Assembly: GCF_018069805.1 (NCBI RefSeq)
Contig: NZ_JAGPYN010000010.1
Coordinates: 1 to 64,000, forward strand
DNA length: 64,000 bases
From: Pseudoalteromonas ostreae
Lineage (GTDB): Bacteria; Pseudomonadota; Gammaproteobacteria; Enterobacterales; Alteromonadaceae
Reading direction: 5' to 3'
A model generated the notes under the pieces. The model worked only from the letters and a program-made list of their open reading frames with translations. It was not told where the DNA came from and did not search any database. The position numbers were made by a program, and so were the translations under genes. Below are positions 45,636-55,533 of this stretch, piece after piece; the stretch's first letter is position 1; each line of letters begins with the position of its first letter.

Positions 45636-46741
45636 TGACCGAGCAGAGTGTGGCAGTTCGCGCTGCCACAGATAGCGATTTAAAAGCGTTACTTGAGATA
45701 GAGCAGCAAAGTTTTAATCAAGATAGATTAAGTGCGCGTAGCTTAAAGCGCTGGATTGCAGCCAAGCATGGTATTTTAATGGTTGCAGAGTTAGATCAAC
45801 AGATACTCGGCTATGGCTTAGTGTGGTGTCATAAAGGCACTCGTTTAGCACGTTTATATTCGCTAGCAGTTGCACCAAATGCACAAGGCAAAGGCGTTGC
45901 TCAGCAGCTTTTGAAAGCACTAGAAAGAGCAACGGCTGAACGCGGGCGGTTATTTATGCGTCTTGAAGTGGCGGTAAATAATAAAGCTGCAATCGCACTT
46001 TATGAAAAGCTTGGATACCGAGTATTTGGGCAATACAGTGACTATTATGATGATCATAGTGATGCCTTGCGGATGCAAAAAAACATTCGCAAAACCAGTG
46101 AGCTTGAGTTTTCGCGTGTAACGCCTTGGTATCAGCAAACAACCGAATTTACTTGTGGGCCAGCGGCATTATTAATGGCAATGTCATCAATAAAAAAAGC
46201 GATTATTTCACAAGTGAATGAGCTTGATATTTGGCGTGAAGCAACCACTATTTTTATGACCTCTGGTCATGGCGGTTGTCATCCATTAGGACTTGCTTTA
46301 GCTGCCAATAAACGCGGTTTTATAGCCGATGTGATTATTAACACACGTGATACATTGTTTGTTGATGGCGTAAGAAGTGATAAGAAGAAAGCAATTTTAC
46401 ACACGGTTCATAATCAATTTGTGGTTGAGGCAATTAATCACAAACTAGATGTGAAGTATCAAGACTTAACCCTTGAGCACATAGAACGCTGGTTAGCAGC
46501 AAAAATGGCCGTGGTGCTATTGATCAGTACGTATCGCTTTGATGGTAAAAAGTCACCGCATTGGGTGTGTGTAACGCATTTAGATGAGCATTGTCTATAT
46601 GTCCATGACCCTTTTTGTGAAAGCGATAAACAGCTGGCGATTGATTGTCAACATGTCCCCATCGCTAAGAGTGACTTTTTAAAAATGGCCAGTTTCGGTA
46701 GTTCTCGTTTGAGTACGGCACTGGCTATACACATGCAGTAA
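45635..46741 (+). CDS. GNAT acetyltransferase fused to C39-like cysteine peptidase
   Basis: A 368-aa two-domain protein. Residues 1-150 are a GNAT acetyltransferase (LYSLAVAPNAQGKGVAQQLLKALERATAERG with the acetyl-CoA loop, NNKAAIALYEKLGYR). Residues 160-368 are a papain-like C39 peptidase (WYQQTTEFTCGPAALLMAMSS with the catalytic Cys, PHWVCVTHLDEHCLYVHDPF with the His and Asp). There is no ABC-transporter part as in bacteriocin-processing C39 enzymes, so it is cytoplasmic. It is translationally coupled to the RimK-like ligase; a plausible scheme is ligation, acetylation and proteolysis of a peptide or peptide-like metabolite. No precursor peptide gene was recognised. Confidence 0.85.
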   Translation: MTEQSVAVRAATDSDLKALLEIEQQSFNQDRLSARSLKRWIAAKHGILMVAELDQQILGYGLVWCHKGTRLARLYSLAVAPNAQGKGVAQQLLKALERATAERGRLFMRLEVAVNNKAAIALYEKLGYRVFGQYSDYYDDHSDALRMQKNIRKTSELEFSRVTPWYQQTTEFTCGPAALLMAMSSIKKAIISQVNELDIWREATTIFMTSGHGGCHPLGLALAANKRGFIADVIINTRDTLFVDGVRSDKKKAILHTVHNQFVVEAINHKLDVKYQDLTLEHIERWLAAKMAVVLLISTYRFDGKKSPHWVCVTHLDEHCLYVHDPFCESDKQLAIDCQHVPIAKSDFLKMASFGSSRLSTALAIHMQ

Positions 46742-46755
46742 TTTTAGGATCTTGA

Positions 46756-47247
46756 GTGACTTTTTTTGAATTAGTAGATATCGCCCCCTATTCGTGGTCG
46801 GCAATAGGCAGTGCTGCATTTTGTGGCGCTTTGATTGGTATGGAACGCCAGTTACGGGGCAAACCAGTAGGAATAAGAACCTCAGTACTGATTATATTAG
46901 GTACTTATTTGTTTTTAGCTACGGCGTTTATGCTCCATGGTGATGTGATTGACCACTCGCGCGTGGTTGGTCAAATTATTACTGGCATCGGCTTTTTAGG
47001 TGCTGGAGTGATGCTCGCTAAAGATGGCGCTGTGGTTGGAGTAACATCGGCGGCAACTATCTGGGTTTTGGCATCTATTGGTGTAGTGATTGCAACCGAT
47101 AATTTATTGGCAGCTATTAAACTATCCATTTTAGTGGTGGGTATTTTATATGGTGTTGATGTCCTTGAAGCTAAGTTTAAAAGCCTAGGGCGCGGTGTTC
47201 ATGCTCAGGTTAAACGCTATTCTAAATTGTACTACAAAAAGCGTTAA
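46756..47247 (+). CDS. MgtC/SapB-family membrane protein
   Basis: A 163-aa inner-membrane protein with four to five hydrophobic segments and the family patterns FCGALIGMERQLRGKPVGIRTSVLIILGTYLF, GQIITGIGFLGAGVML and GVTSAATIWVLASIGVVIA. MgtC proteins modulate F-type ATPase or cation homeostasis in pathogens; in free-living bacteria the role is unclear. The C-terminal ACT-like domain of longer MgtC proteins is absent. The GTG start has AGGAT upstream and is 14 bp after the peptidase fusion gene, so it may belong to that operon. Confidence 0.88.
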   Translation: MTFFELVDIAPYSWSAIGSAAFCGALIGMERQLRGKPVGIRTSVLIILGTYLFLATAFMLHGDVIDHSRVVGQIITGIGFLGAGVMLAKDGAVVGVTSAATIWVLASIGVVIATDNLLAAIKLSILVVGILYGVDVLEAKFKSLGRGVHAQVKRYSKLYYKKR

Positions 47248-47360
47248 TCTACGCTGCAAATCCTGCGCCGATACAAAGTAGAGAACACATGACTTGTATC
47301 TGCGCAAACAGTTATTGAATAAAATGATGACCAAGCTCATTCGTGAGCTATTCGCGTCGA

Positions 47361-48374
47361 TTAACTCCCAAATAACTTTCTTCTAACCACTTTTCGATAC
47401 TCACTAGGGGTTTGCGAGAGCACTTTTTTAAACACGCGGGTTAAATGGCCTTGATCATTGTAACCTACCTCTAAAGCAACCTCTTGAATTGATAAGTTAG
47501 ATGATGCAAGTAGCTCCTTGGCTGTTTGTACACGTAATTGCTGCCAATACTCAATGGGGCTTTGGTTGGTCGCAATGCGAAAGCGGCGAGTAAAAGAGCG
47601 GTAACTCAAACTAAATAGTTGAGCAACCTCTGTTAAACTTTGCTCTGTGGTTAAGTTGTTTTTTAACCAAAATTGAATTTGCGCAATCAGTTCATCTGGA
47701 TGCCGATCAACGGCGCCTTCAAGGTAGCGCTGATCTTCGTAAGGTTTCCTAATTTCGTGAGAAAAGTTGCGCTCAACATGCTGAGCGGCGGCCTGTCCGT
47801 AGTATTGGCTAATAATATGCACGATCACATCTGCTAAGGCATTTAGACTTGCCACACTGTATAAGCGCTCAGATTGGGTGATAAAAAAATCAGGCTTGAG
47901 CAGCACTTGTGGGTAGTTGCGCTTAAATTGCTCTGCATAATGCCAATGGGTGGTAGCGGGGTGACCATTTAATAACTTAGCTTCAGCGACTAAGCAATTG
48001 CCAGTACCCACGCCAATGATTGAGCTACCCGTTTGCCAGCTGCTGGCAAGCCACTGAACTAACCCAGAGTTTGCTCTGACAACAGGGCGAGGATTACGCC
48101 AAATACCGGGCACAATAATCAAGTCACTGTAAGGTGCTGTGCCGTAAGTGTGATCCGGTAATATTGCTAAGCCGCTGCGATTTTTGATAGCTTCGCCGTC
48201 CTCAGCGATTAAATTAATCGTTAATGGCCGAAAAGTTCCGCTGTTTAGATGCCCTTTGGCGTACGCCTCACCGGCTCTGAGCATTTCAATTGGCAAGGTG
48301 ACACTGGTGATCAATAAGTGCTGGTATACCAAAATACTTATTTGCAAAGGGCTAAGTACCAAGTTGTTGTCCAT
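47361..48374 (-). CDS. GlxA-type AraC-family transcriptional regulator
   Basis: A 337-aa regulator. The N-terminal 190 residues are DJ-1/PfpI-like (LIIVPGIWRNPRP, SIIGVGTGNCLVAEAKLLNGHPATTHWHY, with the usual catalytic-type Cys position in TGNCLVAEA). The C-terminal AraC domain has two helix-turn-helix units (SLTEVAQLFSLSYRSFTRRFRIATNQSPIEYWQQLRV and SIQEVALEVGYNDQGHLTRVFKKVLSQTPSEYRK). It is divergent from the ketoacyl synthase gene with a 126-bp intergenic region and may regulate it. The effector is unknown. Confidence 0.9.
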   Translation of the reverse strand: MDNNLVLSPLQISILVYQHLLITSVTLPIEMLRAGEAYAKGHLNSGTFRPLTINLIAEDGEAIKNRSGLAILPDHTYGTAPYSDLIIVPGIWRNPRPVVRANSGLVQWLASSWQTGSSIIGVGTGNCLVAEAKLLNGHPATTHWHYAEQFKRNYPQVLLKPDFFITQSERLYSVASLNALADVIVHIISQYYGQAAAQHVERNFSHEIRKPYEDQRYLEGAVDRHPDELIAQIQFWLKNNLTTEQSLTEVAQLFSLSYRSFTRRFRIATNQSPIEYWQQLRVQTAKELLASSNLSIQEVALEVGYNDQGHLTRVFKKVLSQTPSEYRKVVRRKLFGS

Positions 48375-48500
48375 TTAATTGCTCCGACCAGTTTGATTTG
48401 GCCTCATAGGCTCATTATTTGGCTATTTAAGCACAATGTTGATAATTAAATCCATCTAAACTGCAAGTATCTCCTATAACACGTTTTCTCAAGGTAAATT

Positions 48501-50408
48501 ATGACAGCATTACCCGTTATTATCGGCATGGGTGGAATTAACGCCGCAGGTCGTACTTCTTTTCATCAAGGTTATCGTCGTATCGTGTTAAACAACTTAG
48601 ATACTCAAGCTCGCCAAGAAACATTTTTAGGCCTCGCCACGTTAATGAACTTAGTGAGTATTGTGAATGGGCAACTGCAAGATTTACAAGGTAATACTGT
48701 TGAAAAAAGCGACATAGAAGCACGCTTTGGTGAGCAAATTATTGCCGGTACGTTAATTCGTAAAATTGAAAAAGAGCATTTTGATGTCGATGCAACACCA
48801 TGGCAGCAAAAAATGACATTAACCGCGTCAGATGAAAGCGCGATTGTGTTTGAAACACGTCGTCGAGATTTACCTTCGCCAGTCCCTGCAAGTTGGCACG
48901 TAGAAGAGCTTGAAAATAAAAAAGTAAAAGTAACCATTGCGGCTCAGTTTGATATTAAACATGCTTCTACTCGCGATAATCCGATTAAATCGGCTGGGCA
49001 ACTACCAACAGGGTTTGATCCATCAATTATGTACAACAGCCGCTATCAGCCACGTGGTTTACAAGCAACTATTTTTGCTGCAACTGACGCGATTAAATCA
49101 ACCGGACTTGATTGGCAACACATTATGAATAGTGTTGAGCCGGATAAAATTGGCACTTATTCAGCGTCGGTTATTGGTCAAATGGATGACAAGGGCTTAG
49201 GTGGTTTAGTAAAAGCCCGCCAGCAAGGTGATCGTGTCAGCACTAAGCAGTTAGCGCTTGGCTTAAATACAATGTCGACCGATTTCATTAATGCCTATGT
49301 GACGGGCAATGTAGGCACTACGTTTTCAACTTCTGGCGCGTGTGCAACATTTTTATATAACTTGCGCGCTGCAGTAAACGATATACAAGCAGGGCGTACT
49401 CGTGTTGCTATTGTGGCAAGTGTTGAATGCGCAATTACTCCTGAAGTGGTTGAAGGCTTTGGCAATATGAGTGCGCTGGCGAATACTGAAGGTTTACGCC
49501 GCTTGGATAACTTAAGCAATGATGATGAGCCTGATTATCGTAAAAGTAGCCGCCCATTTGGCGAAAACTGCGGCTTTACTTTAGGTGAAGGGGCACAAGT
49601 AGCGATTCTAATGGATGATGCGTTAGCACTGGAGTTGGGTGCCGACATTCTAGGCTGCGTGCCTGATGTATTTGTAAATGCTGATGGCGTTAAAAAATCA
49701 ATTACATCACCAGGACCGGGTAATTATATAACCATGGCGAAGTCGGCGGCATTAGCCACGAGCTTATTAGGTAAAGAAGCATTACAACAACGTAGCTTTA
49801 TTTTAGCGCATGGTTCAAGCACACCGCAAAACCGCGTAACAGAGTCATTAATTTATCATAAGGTGGCACAAACGTTTGCCATTGATAATTGGAAAGTAGC
49901 TGCACCAAAAGCGTATGTAGGGCACACAATTGCGCCAGCTAGTGGCGACCAATTAGCGATGGCGCTGGGTGTCTTTGCACATAATATTATGCCGGGTATA
50001 ACCACCATAGATAAAGTGGCCAAGGATGTGCATAACCAGTATTTAGATATTCGTACTGAGCATTATCAATGCGAAGATATGGATATTGCCTTTATTAATT
50101 CAAAAGGCTTTGGCGGTAATAATGCCACAGCCACTGTTTTGTCACCCATCGTGACCATGAAAATGTTAGCAAAACGCCATGGCAGCGCGGTGATGGATGC
50201 ATATGCATTTAGCAATAAAACTGTTTCAGCCGCTCAGGCAAATTATCAGCAACAAGCTGACTTAGGACAATATGAGCTAATTTATCGCTTTGGTGATGGC
50301 ATGATTGATGAAGATGAAATCGTCATTTCTGATACCGACATGCATATTCCAGGTTTTGATAAAGCCATTGCATTTAGTAAAACGAATCCTTATCAAGATA
50401 TGTTTTAA
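48501..50408 (+). CDS. fabY: FabY-type beta-ketoacyl-ACP synthase
   Basis: A 635-aa ketoacyl synthase, much longer than FabB or FabF (about 410 aa) but matching Pseudomonas aeruginosa FabY (PA5174, about 634 aa), which starts fatty acid synthesis from acetyl-CoA and malonyl-ACP. The catalytic triad is visible: Cys in TTFSTSGACATFLYNLRAA, His in FILAHGSSTPQNRVTESL and His in KAYVGHTIAPASGDQLAMALG. The protein ends with an extra 90-residue tail. It is transcribed alone and ends at a terminator. A stand-alone polyketide-like synthase is an alternative, but there are no carrier-protein genes nearby. Confidence 0.8.
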   Translation: MTALPVIIGMGGINAAGRTSFHQGYRRIVLNNLDTQARQETFLGLATLMNLVSIVNGQLQDLQGNTVEKSDIEARFGEQIIAGTLIRKIEKEHFDVDATPWQQKMTLTASDESAIVFETRRRDLPSPVPASWHVEELENKKVKVTIAAQFDIKHASTRDNPIKSAGQLPTGFDPSIMYNSRYQPRGLQATIFAATDAIKSTGLDWQHIMNSVEPDKIGTYSASVIGQMDDKGLGGLVKARQQGDRVSTKQLALGLNTMSTDFINAYVTGNVGTTFSTSGACATFLYNLRAAVNDIQAGRTRVAIVASVECAITPEVVEGFGNMSALANTEGLRRLDNLSNDDEPDYRKSSRPFGENCGFTLGEGAQVAILMDDALALELGADILGCVPDVFVNADGVKKSITSPGPGNYITMAKSAALATSLLGKEALQQRSFILAHGSSTPQNRVTESLIYHKVAQTFAIDNWKVAAPKAYVGHTIAPASGDQLAMALGVFAHNIMPGITTIDKVAKDVHNQYLDIRTEHYQCEDMDIAFINSKGFGGNNATATVLSPIVTMKMLAKRHGSAVMDAYAFSNKTVSAAQANYQQQADLGQYELIYRFGDGMIDEDEIVISDTDMHIPGFDKAIAFSKTNPYQDMF

Positions 50409-50428
50409 GCACATTATTCTTGAGTGGT

Positions 50429-50453
50429 AAGGCGCTTTTATAGCGCCTTTTTT
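50429..50453 (+). terminator. intrinsic terminator of fabY
   Basis: Stem AAGGCGCT/AGCGCCTT with a 5-nt loop and a T-run, 20 nt after the stop codon. Confidence 0.88.
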
Positions 50454-50592
50454 AATGCGTGAATATTAGCCCTATAAAGTTTTCAAATTGTCATTGGCTG
50501 CATTTTTTTGTTGAATCACCGCAGTTTATGCAATCTGTCATTTATCCTTGTTATAATTGAAGCTATTGCAGAGGCCAAGGTTTGAGAGTCTT

Positions 50593-52395
50593 ATGATCGC
50601 CAGTTTATTATTGTTCAGTGCCAGTATTACATTAGATAGCCATTTACCGCCATTGTTGCCATGGCAAGGTCAAAGTCTGGCATTGATACAACAAAAAGGT
50701 CCATTAACCACAGATTTCGAACTAAGTGAAGGGCTAAAATCACCAAATTATCAGCAAACTATGGCCTTTGTAGATCGTCTTGTTGCAGCAAACCCTACCC
50801 AATTCCAAGTGCAAACTATTGCACATAGTGCCAGTGGCCGTGCGATCAACATGATGGTAGCCAGCGAAGATGGTGCATTTACACCTTCGCAGTTAATGCA
50901 AAACGCCAAGCCGACTATTTTTATTCAAGCGGGAATTCATGCCGGCGAAATTGACGGTAAAGATGCGATGTTTATGTTGCTACGCGATATTGCAACCGGA
51001 AAACGTCGAGATATTTTAAGCCAAGTGAACATCTTATTTATTCCTATTTTAAATGTTGATGGCCATGAGCGTAGTAGTCAGTTTAATCGCATAAACCAGC
51101 GTGGCCCAGTTGAAATGGGCTTTAGAACCAATGCTAATAATTTAAATTTAAATCGTGATTTCACCAAACTAGATACGCCGGAAGTACGTGGTGTATTAAA
51201 GGTGATCAAGCAGTTTAACCCAGATTTATATATCGATGTGCATGTGACTGACGGTGCAGATTATCAATACGATGTAACTTACGGGTACAACCCCGTATTT
51301 GCTAGTGAATCGCCAAGTGTGTCAGATGCGCTCAATAATTATTTTAAACCTATCATCGACACAAAATTACAAGAGCAAGGCCATATACCTGGGCCGCTGG
51401 TATTTGTAATGGATAAGCGCGAGTTTAAAAAAGGCTTAGCGGGCTGGGTTGCCACGCCTCGTTATTCGAATGGTTGGGGGGATTTAAGATCGTTACCCAC
51501 AATTTTAGTCGAAAATCATTCATTAAAACCGTACAAACAACGTGTACTCGGTACTTATGTATTTTTAGATGGAGCTATTTCAGCACTGGCACAACATCAT
51601 CAACAATTAACCGAAGCGGTTGAAAAAGAACATGATTTTGTACCAAGTCAGCTTATTGTTGAACGCGGTTATGCAAAAGAGCCAAACACTATCGCATTTG
51701 CAGGGATCAAATATTCACGCAGTATGAGCGCCTTGAGTGGCCAGATAGAAGTAAAGTATTTAGGTGAAAAACAACACTATGATGCGCTGCCTATTTACTG
51801 GCAGAAGGACGCAAAAACCGTGATCACCGTACCAAATTCGTTTTATATTCCACCTGCTTATCCACACATTGTCGAAAAACTCAAATTACATGGTATTACA
51901 GTAGAAAACGTGAGTAGTGATGAGCTGGTAACTAATTTAAAAGTCGCGGTAGTAACAAAGCATGAATTTGATAAAGCGCCGTTTGAAGGACGCTTTCGAG
52001 TAAATGCAGATTTTGATTTTGTAGATGTGCCGGAAAAGTCGTTGACCGGTTGGTCTAAAGTTGAAACTGCTCAACCTTTCGGTGAATTAGCAACTCATCT
52101 TTTACACCCCAAAGCACCGGATTCATTTTTTGCATGGGGTGAGTTTAATACCATTTTTCAACGTACTGAATACATGGAAAACTATGCATTAGCGCCGTAT
52201 GCTCGCCATATGCTAAAAGATAAATCGGCTCTTGCACTTGAGTTTGATAAAAAAATTCGTGAGGATGTCGCTTTTGCTAAAAATGCACAAGCACGATTAA
52301 ACTGGCTCTATGAGCATACGCCATTTTATGATCAAGCTTATTTAAAGTATCCTGTGTTGATGACATTTGATACTAAATCGCAAATAAAGAATTAA
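50593..52395 (+). CDS. M14-family zinc carboxypeptidase
   Basis: A 600-aa metallopeptidase with a short hydrophobic N-terminus that probably acts as a signal peptide (MIASLLLFSASITLDS). The carboxypeptidase domain has AGIHAGEIDGKDAM (zinc His and Glu), NVDGHERSSQFNRINQRGP, NLNRDFTKLDTPEV, the zinc His in DLYIDVHVTDGADYQYD and the catalytic Glu in TILVENHSLKP, followed by a long C-terminal region of unknown role. A perfect TATAAT at 50552-50557 overlaps an in-frame TTG at 50557, so translation from that TTG is unlikely and the ATG at 50593 is chosen. The gene is 3 bp before the metallo-beta-lactamase-fold gene. Confidence 0.85.
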   Translation: MIASLLLFSASITLDSHLPPLLPWQGQSLALIQQKGPLTTDFELSEGLKSPNYQQTMAFVDRLVAANPTQFQVQTIAHSASGRAINMMVASEDGAFTPSQLMQNAKPTIFIQAGIHAGEIDGKDAMFMLLRDIATGKRRDILSQVNILFIPILNVDGHERSSQFNRINQRGPVEMGFRTNANNLNLNRDFTKLDTPEVRGVLKVIKQFNPDLYIDVHVTDGADYQYDVTYGYNPVFASESPSVSDALNNYFKPIIDTKLQEQGHIPGPLVFVMDKREFKKGLAGWVATPRYSNGWGDLRSLPTILVENHSLKPYKQRVLGTYVFLDGAISALAQHHQQLTEAVEKEHDFVPSQLIVERGYAKEPNTIAFAGIKYSRSMSALSGQIEVKYLGEKQHYDALPIYWQKDAKTVITVPNSFYIPPAYPHIVEKLKLHGITVENVSSDELVTNLKVAVVTKHEFDKAPFEGRFRVNADFDFVDVPEKSLTGWSKVETAQPFGELATHLLHPKAPDSFFAWGEFNTIFQRTEYMENYALAPYARHMLKDKSALALEFDKKIREDVAFAKNAQARLNWLYEHTPFYDQAYLKYPVLMTFDTKSQIKN

Positions 52396-52398
52396 AAT

Positions 52399-53040
52399 AT
52401 GGAAATAATTACCGTACCGGTGACCGCTTTTGCACAAAATTGCCGAGTGGTTATTTGTAAACAAACACGCCACGCAGCGGTTATCGACCCCGGTGGCGAC
52501 GCTGATAAAATCATTACTGAGCTTGCCAAGCATCAGTTAAGCTTGCAGTGTATTTTACTCACCCATGGCCATCTTGATCATGTTGGTGCGGCAAAAGTGC
52601 TTGCTGAGCATTTTTCTGTCGATATTGTCGGGCCACAAAAAGACGAATTATTTTGGTTTGATGCATTACCTATGCAAGCGCAAATGTTTGGCTTTTCAGC
52701 GATTACGCCTTTTCACCCTCAGCATTGGTTAAGCCACGGGGATACGTTTACATTGGGTCAATTGCGATTTGAAATTCGTCATTGTCCGGGCCACACCCCT
52801 GGGCATATTGTATTTTATGAAGCAACACATCAGTTAGTGATAGTCGGTGATGTTATTTTTAAAGGCTCAGTAGGGCGTACAGACTTCCCTAAAGGGGATA
52901 CCCAGCAGTTACTTGACTCGATTAAAAATCATATTTTGACACTGCCTGATGAAACGCGAATTCTATCTGGACATGGACCTGACACGAAAGTGCTGACTGA
53001 ACGCATATCGAATCCATTTATAAGTGGTAAATTTGGTTAG
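52399..53040 (+). CDS. gloC: metallo-beta-lactamase-fold hydrolase, GloC (YcbL)-like
   Basis: A 213-aa cytoplasmic hydrolase, the length of E. coli YcbL/GloC (215 aa), a type II glyoxalase that splits S-lactoylglutathione. It has the metal motif LTHGHLDHVGAAKVL, FEIRHCPGHTPGHIVFY, VIVGDVIFKGSVGRTDFPKGD and ILSGHGPDTKV at the C-terminus. GloB proper is larger (about 250 aa) with an extra helical domain that is absent here. Only 3 bp separate it from the M14 peptidase gene, but a functional link is not evident. Confidence 0.85.
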   Translation: MEIITVPVTAFAQNCRVVICKQTRHAAVIDPGGDADKIITELAKHQLSLQCILLTHGHLDHVGAAKVLAEHFSVDIVGPQKDELFWFDALPMQAQMFGFSAITPFHPQHWLSHGDTFTLGQLRFEIRHCPGHTPGHIVFYEATHQLVIVGDVIFKGSVGRTDFPKGDTQQLLDSIKNHILTLPDETRILSGHGPDTKVLTERISNPFISGKFG

Positions 53041-53129
53041 TTGCGCATAATAAATGCATAAAAGTACAAGACTCAACTCTCAAAGCAATGTATAATTTAA
53101 TCAATTTAGTAAAATAAATAAGAAATAAA

Positions 53130-53588
53130 ATGCCTCTAAATCATGTTGATCGCCAAATTTTGGCACTGTTACAGCAAGATGCAAGTCTTTCGACCGCTGA
53201 TATTGCTGATAAAGTCGGTTTATCTCAATCACCTTGTTGGCGTCGTATTGCTAAGCTTGAGCAAGATGGTTATATCAAAGGCAAAGTTGCCTTATTGGAT
53301 GAGAAAAAGCTCGGTTTTGATATGCTCGTGTACGCTCATGTTCGTTTATCAAATCATGGCCGTACAAACTTAGCTGAGTTTGAACGACTTATCCTAAGTT
53401 ATGATGAAGTAACAGAATGTTACAGTATGGCTGGCACTATGGACTTTATGTTGCGGATCATTTCTAAAGGGATTGAAGGCTATGAACAGTTTGTGCGTGA
53501 CAATTTATTGAATCTTGAATTTGTACAAGAAGTTCACTCAAACGTCACTATGACTTGTGTAAAACGCAGTACATCGTTGCCACTTTAA
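53130..53588 (+). CDS. Lrp/AsnC-family transcriptional regulator
   Basis: A 152-aa regulator with an N-terminal helix-turn-helix (LNHVDRQILALLQQDASLSTADIADKVGLSQSPCWRRIAKLEQDGYIKG) and a C-terminal RAM amino-acid-binding domain (VTECYSMAGTMDFMLRIISKGIEGYEQFV). The SQSPCWRR helix is typical of single-target Lrp-like regulators such as BkdR or PutR. Ligand and target are unknown; no catabolic gene is directly adjacent. Confidence 0.92.
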   Translation: MPLNHVDRQILALLQQDASLSTADIADKVGLSQSPCWRRIAKLEQDGYIKGKVALLDEKKLGFDMLVYAHVRLSNHGRTNLAEFERLILSYDEVTECYSMAGTMDFMLRIISKGIEGYEQFVRDNLLNLEFVQEVHSNVTMTCVKRSTSLPL

Positions 53589-53600
53589 TCGTATCTAATC

Positions 53601-53627
53601 AAGCTAGCGCTATAAAGGCGTTAGCTT
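53601..53627 (+). terminator. stem-loop after the Lrp-family gene
   Basis: AAGCTAGCGC/GCGTTAGCTT pairs over 10 bp with one G-T pair and a 7-nt loop, 12 nt after the stop codon. The tail GTCCCTCTTACTG is poor in T. Confidence 0.55.
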
Positions 53628-53711
53628 GTCCCTCTTACTGTAATTGTTAACTTTAGCTTAATTTGTTAGAATTGAGTGTTTTTTTGATCCCACACCCCGA
53701 AGAGGAATTAA

Positions 53712-55268
53712 ATGTTTAACTTATTAAGCAAGGCGCCAAGCTCTGCTAAAAACGATATCTTATCAGGTATAACAGTTGCCTTAGCGCTTGTTCCTGAAGC
53801 TGTTGCATTTGCGTTTGTAGCAAATGTTGAGCCTTTAGTTGGTTTATATGCAGCATTTATTGTTGGCTTGATCACCGCTATTTTTGGCGGCCGCCCAGGT
53901 ATGATCTCCGGTGCAACCGGTGCACTTGCCGTTGTTATGGTAAGTTTAGTGCTAGATCATGGGGTTGAGTACCTCTTCGCGACTGTATTACTGATGGGGA
54001 TACTACAAATACTGGCAGGGGTGTTTAAGCTCGGTAAGTTTATTCGTATGGTTCCTCATCCGGTGATGCTCGGGTTTGTAAATGGTTTAGCGATTGTCAT
54101 CTTCTTAGCCCAATTAGGGCAATTTAAAGTATCCGATGGCCAAGGTGGCATGCAGTGGATGACCGGCACGCCGATGATGATCATGCTAGGATTAGTCGCC
54201 TTAACGATGGCTATTATTCACTTTTTGCCAAAGTTGACTACAGCTGTGCCATCAACATTAGTGGCTATTGTTACAGTAACCGCTATTGTGATCGGGTTTG
54301 ATTTAGAAGCGCGTACAGTACTTGATTTCTTAAAAGATATGACCGGTGACAGTGCGGCAACTATTGCTGGTGGTTTACCACAATTTCACATTCCAATGGT
54401 TCCATTTACCTTTGAAACATTAAAAATTATTTTACCTTATGCACTTATTTTAGCGGCAATTGGTTTAATTGAATCATTATTAACCCTTAGCCTGATTGAT
54501 GAAATCACAGAAACCCGTGGTCACAGTAATAAAGAATGCATTGGTCAAGGCGCTGCAAACGTTACCTGTGGTTTCTTTGGGGCGATGGGAGGTTGCGCGA
54601 TGATTGGTCAATCAATGATCAACATTAACTCAGGTGGTCGTTCGCGTTTATCTGGTATTACAGCAGCATTAATGCTCCTAGCATTCATTATTTTTGCCGC
54701 CAGTTTGATTGAAATGGTGCCGCTGGCAGCCTTGGTTGGCGTGATGTTTATGGTGGTATTAGGCACCTTTGAATGGGCGAGTTTCAAAATGATGAAGCGC
54801 GTACCAAAATCAGATGCGTTTGTTATTGTATTAGTGTCGGGTGTAACGGTGATAACGGATTTAGCAATTGCAGTATGTGTGGGTGTGATTGTGTCTGCCT
54901 TAGTTTTTGCGTGGCAACATGCGAAACATATTTTTACAACAAACTATATTGATGAGCAGGGCTCTAAAGTCTATGAACTTCACGGACCATTATTTTTTGG
55001 CTCAGTGAAAAAGTTCGCGGAGTTGTTTGATGTTAAAAATGACCCTAAAGACGTTATCATCGAATTTAAATATAGCCGAGTGGCAGATCACAGCGCCATT
55101 GAAGCAATTGATACTTTAGCTGATAAATACACCAAGGCAGGTAAGCAGTTGCATTTACGCCACTTAAGCCAAGACTGTACACAGTTATTACACAAAGCGC
55201 GCGACTTAGTCGAAGTGAATGTAATTGAAGACCCTACTTATAAAGTCGTCTCAGATAAACTTGCTTAA
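53712..55268 (+). CDS. SulP-family anion transporter with STAS domain
   Basis: A 518-aa inner-membrane permease. The transmembrane part (about 1-400) has the SulP opening [81 protein letters not shown] and [24 protein letters not shown]. The C-terminal STAS domain covers about 430-510. Family members carry sulphate, bicarbonate or dicarboxylates with H+ or Na+; the substrate is not fixed by sequence. The gene stands alone between two stem-loops. Confidence 0.9.
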   Translation: MFNLLSKAPSSAKNDILSGITVALALVPEAVAFAFVANVEPLVGLYAAFIVGLITAIFGGRPGMISGATGALAVVMVSLVLDHGVEYLFATVLLMGILQILAGVFKLGKFIRMVPHPVMLGFVNGLAIVIFLAQLGQFKVSDGQGGMQWMTGTPMMIMLGLVALTMAIIHFLPKLTTAVPSTLVAIVTVTAIVIGFDLEARTVLDFLKDMTGDSAATIAGGLPQFHIPMVPFTFETLKIILPYALILAAIGLIESLLTLSLIDEITETRGHSNKECIGQGAANVTCGFFGAMGGCAMIGQSMININSGGRSRLSGITAALMLLAFIIFAASLIEMVPLAALVGVMFMVVLGTFEWASFKMMKRVPKSDAFVIVLVSGVTVITDLAIAVCVGVIVSALVFAWQHAKHIFTTNYIDEQGSKVYELHGPLFFGSVKKFAELFDVKNDPKDVIIEFKYSRVADHSAIEAIDTLADKYTKAGKQLHLRHLSQDCTQLLHKARDLVEVNVIEDPTYKVVSDKLA

Positions 55269-55282
55269 AGGATACGTTTGAT

Positions 55283-55311
55283 AAAAGCGAAGGCAATGCC
55301 TTCGCTTTTTA
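55283..55311 (+). terminator. intrinsic terminator of the SulP gene
   Basis: Perfect 12-bp stem AAAAGCGAAGGC/GCCTTCGCTTTT with a 3-nt loop and T tail, 14 nt after the stop codon. Between here and 55533 I see only AT-rich leader for the next gene. Confidence 0.9.
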
Positions 55312-55533
55312 TTGCTATTTAATCAATAATCAGCAGGATCTGTAGACAACATTAAAATTTATTTAAGTCACATAAAAACCAGTGATCGGTGAGTCAATTA
55401 TTGAGACTAAGCTCGACTAGTGCAGCTAGTGCCTGTATAATTCGCGGCCTCTTTATACCGTCTTATTGCCTGTATTAACTTTTCCTTATTCAGCGAATAG
55501 TGTACTTGTCAGTATTTGCTTAGGAAATTCATT

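Noticed and set aside
50557-50592. TTG-initiated longer form of the M14 peptidase
   Set aside because: The TTG overlaps a perfect TATAAT -10 hexamer and has no ribosome binding site. The longer form would have a more basic signal peptide, so some doubt remains.
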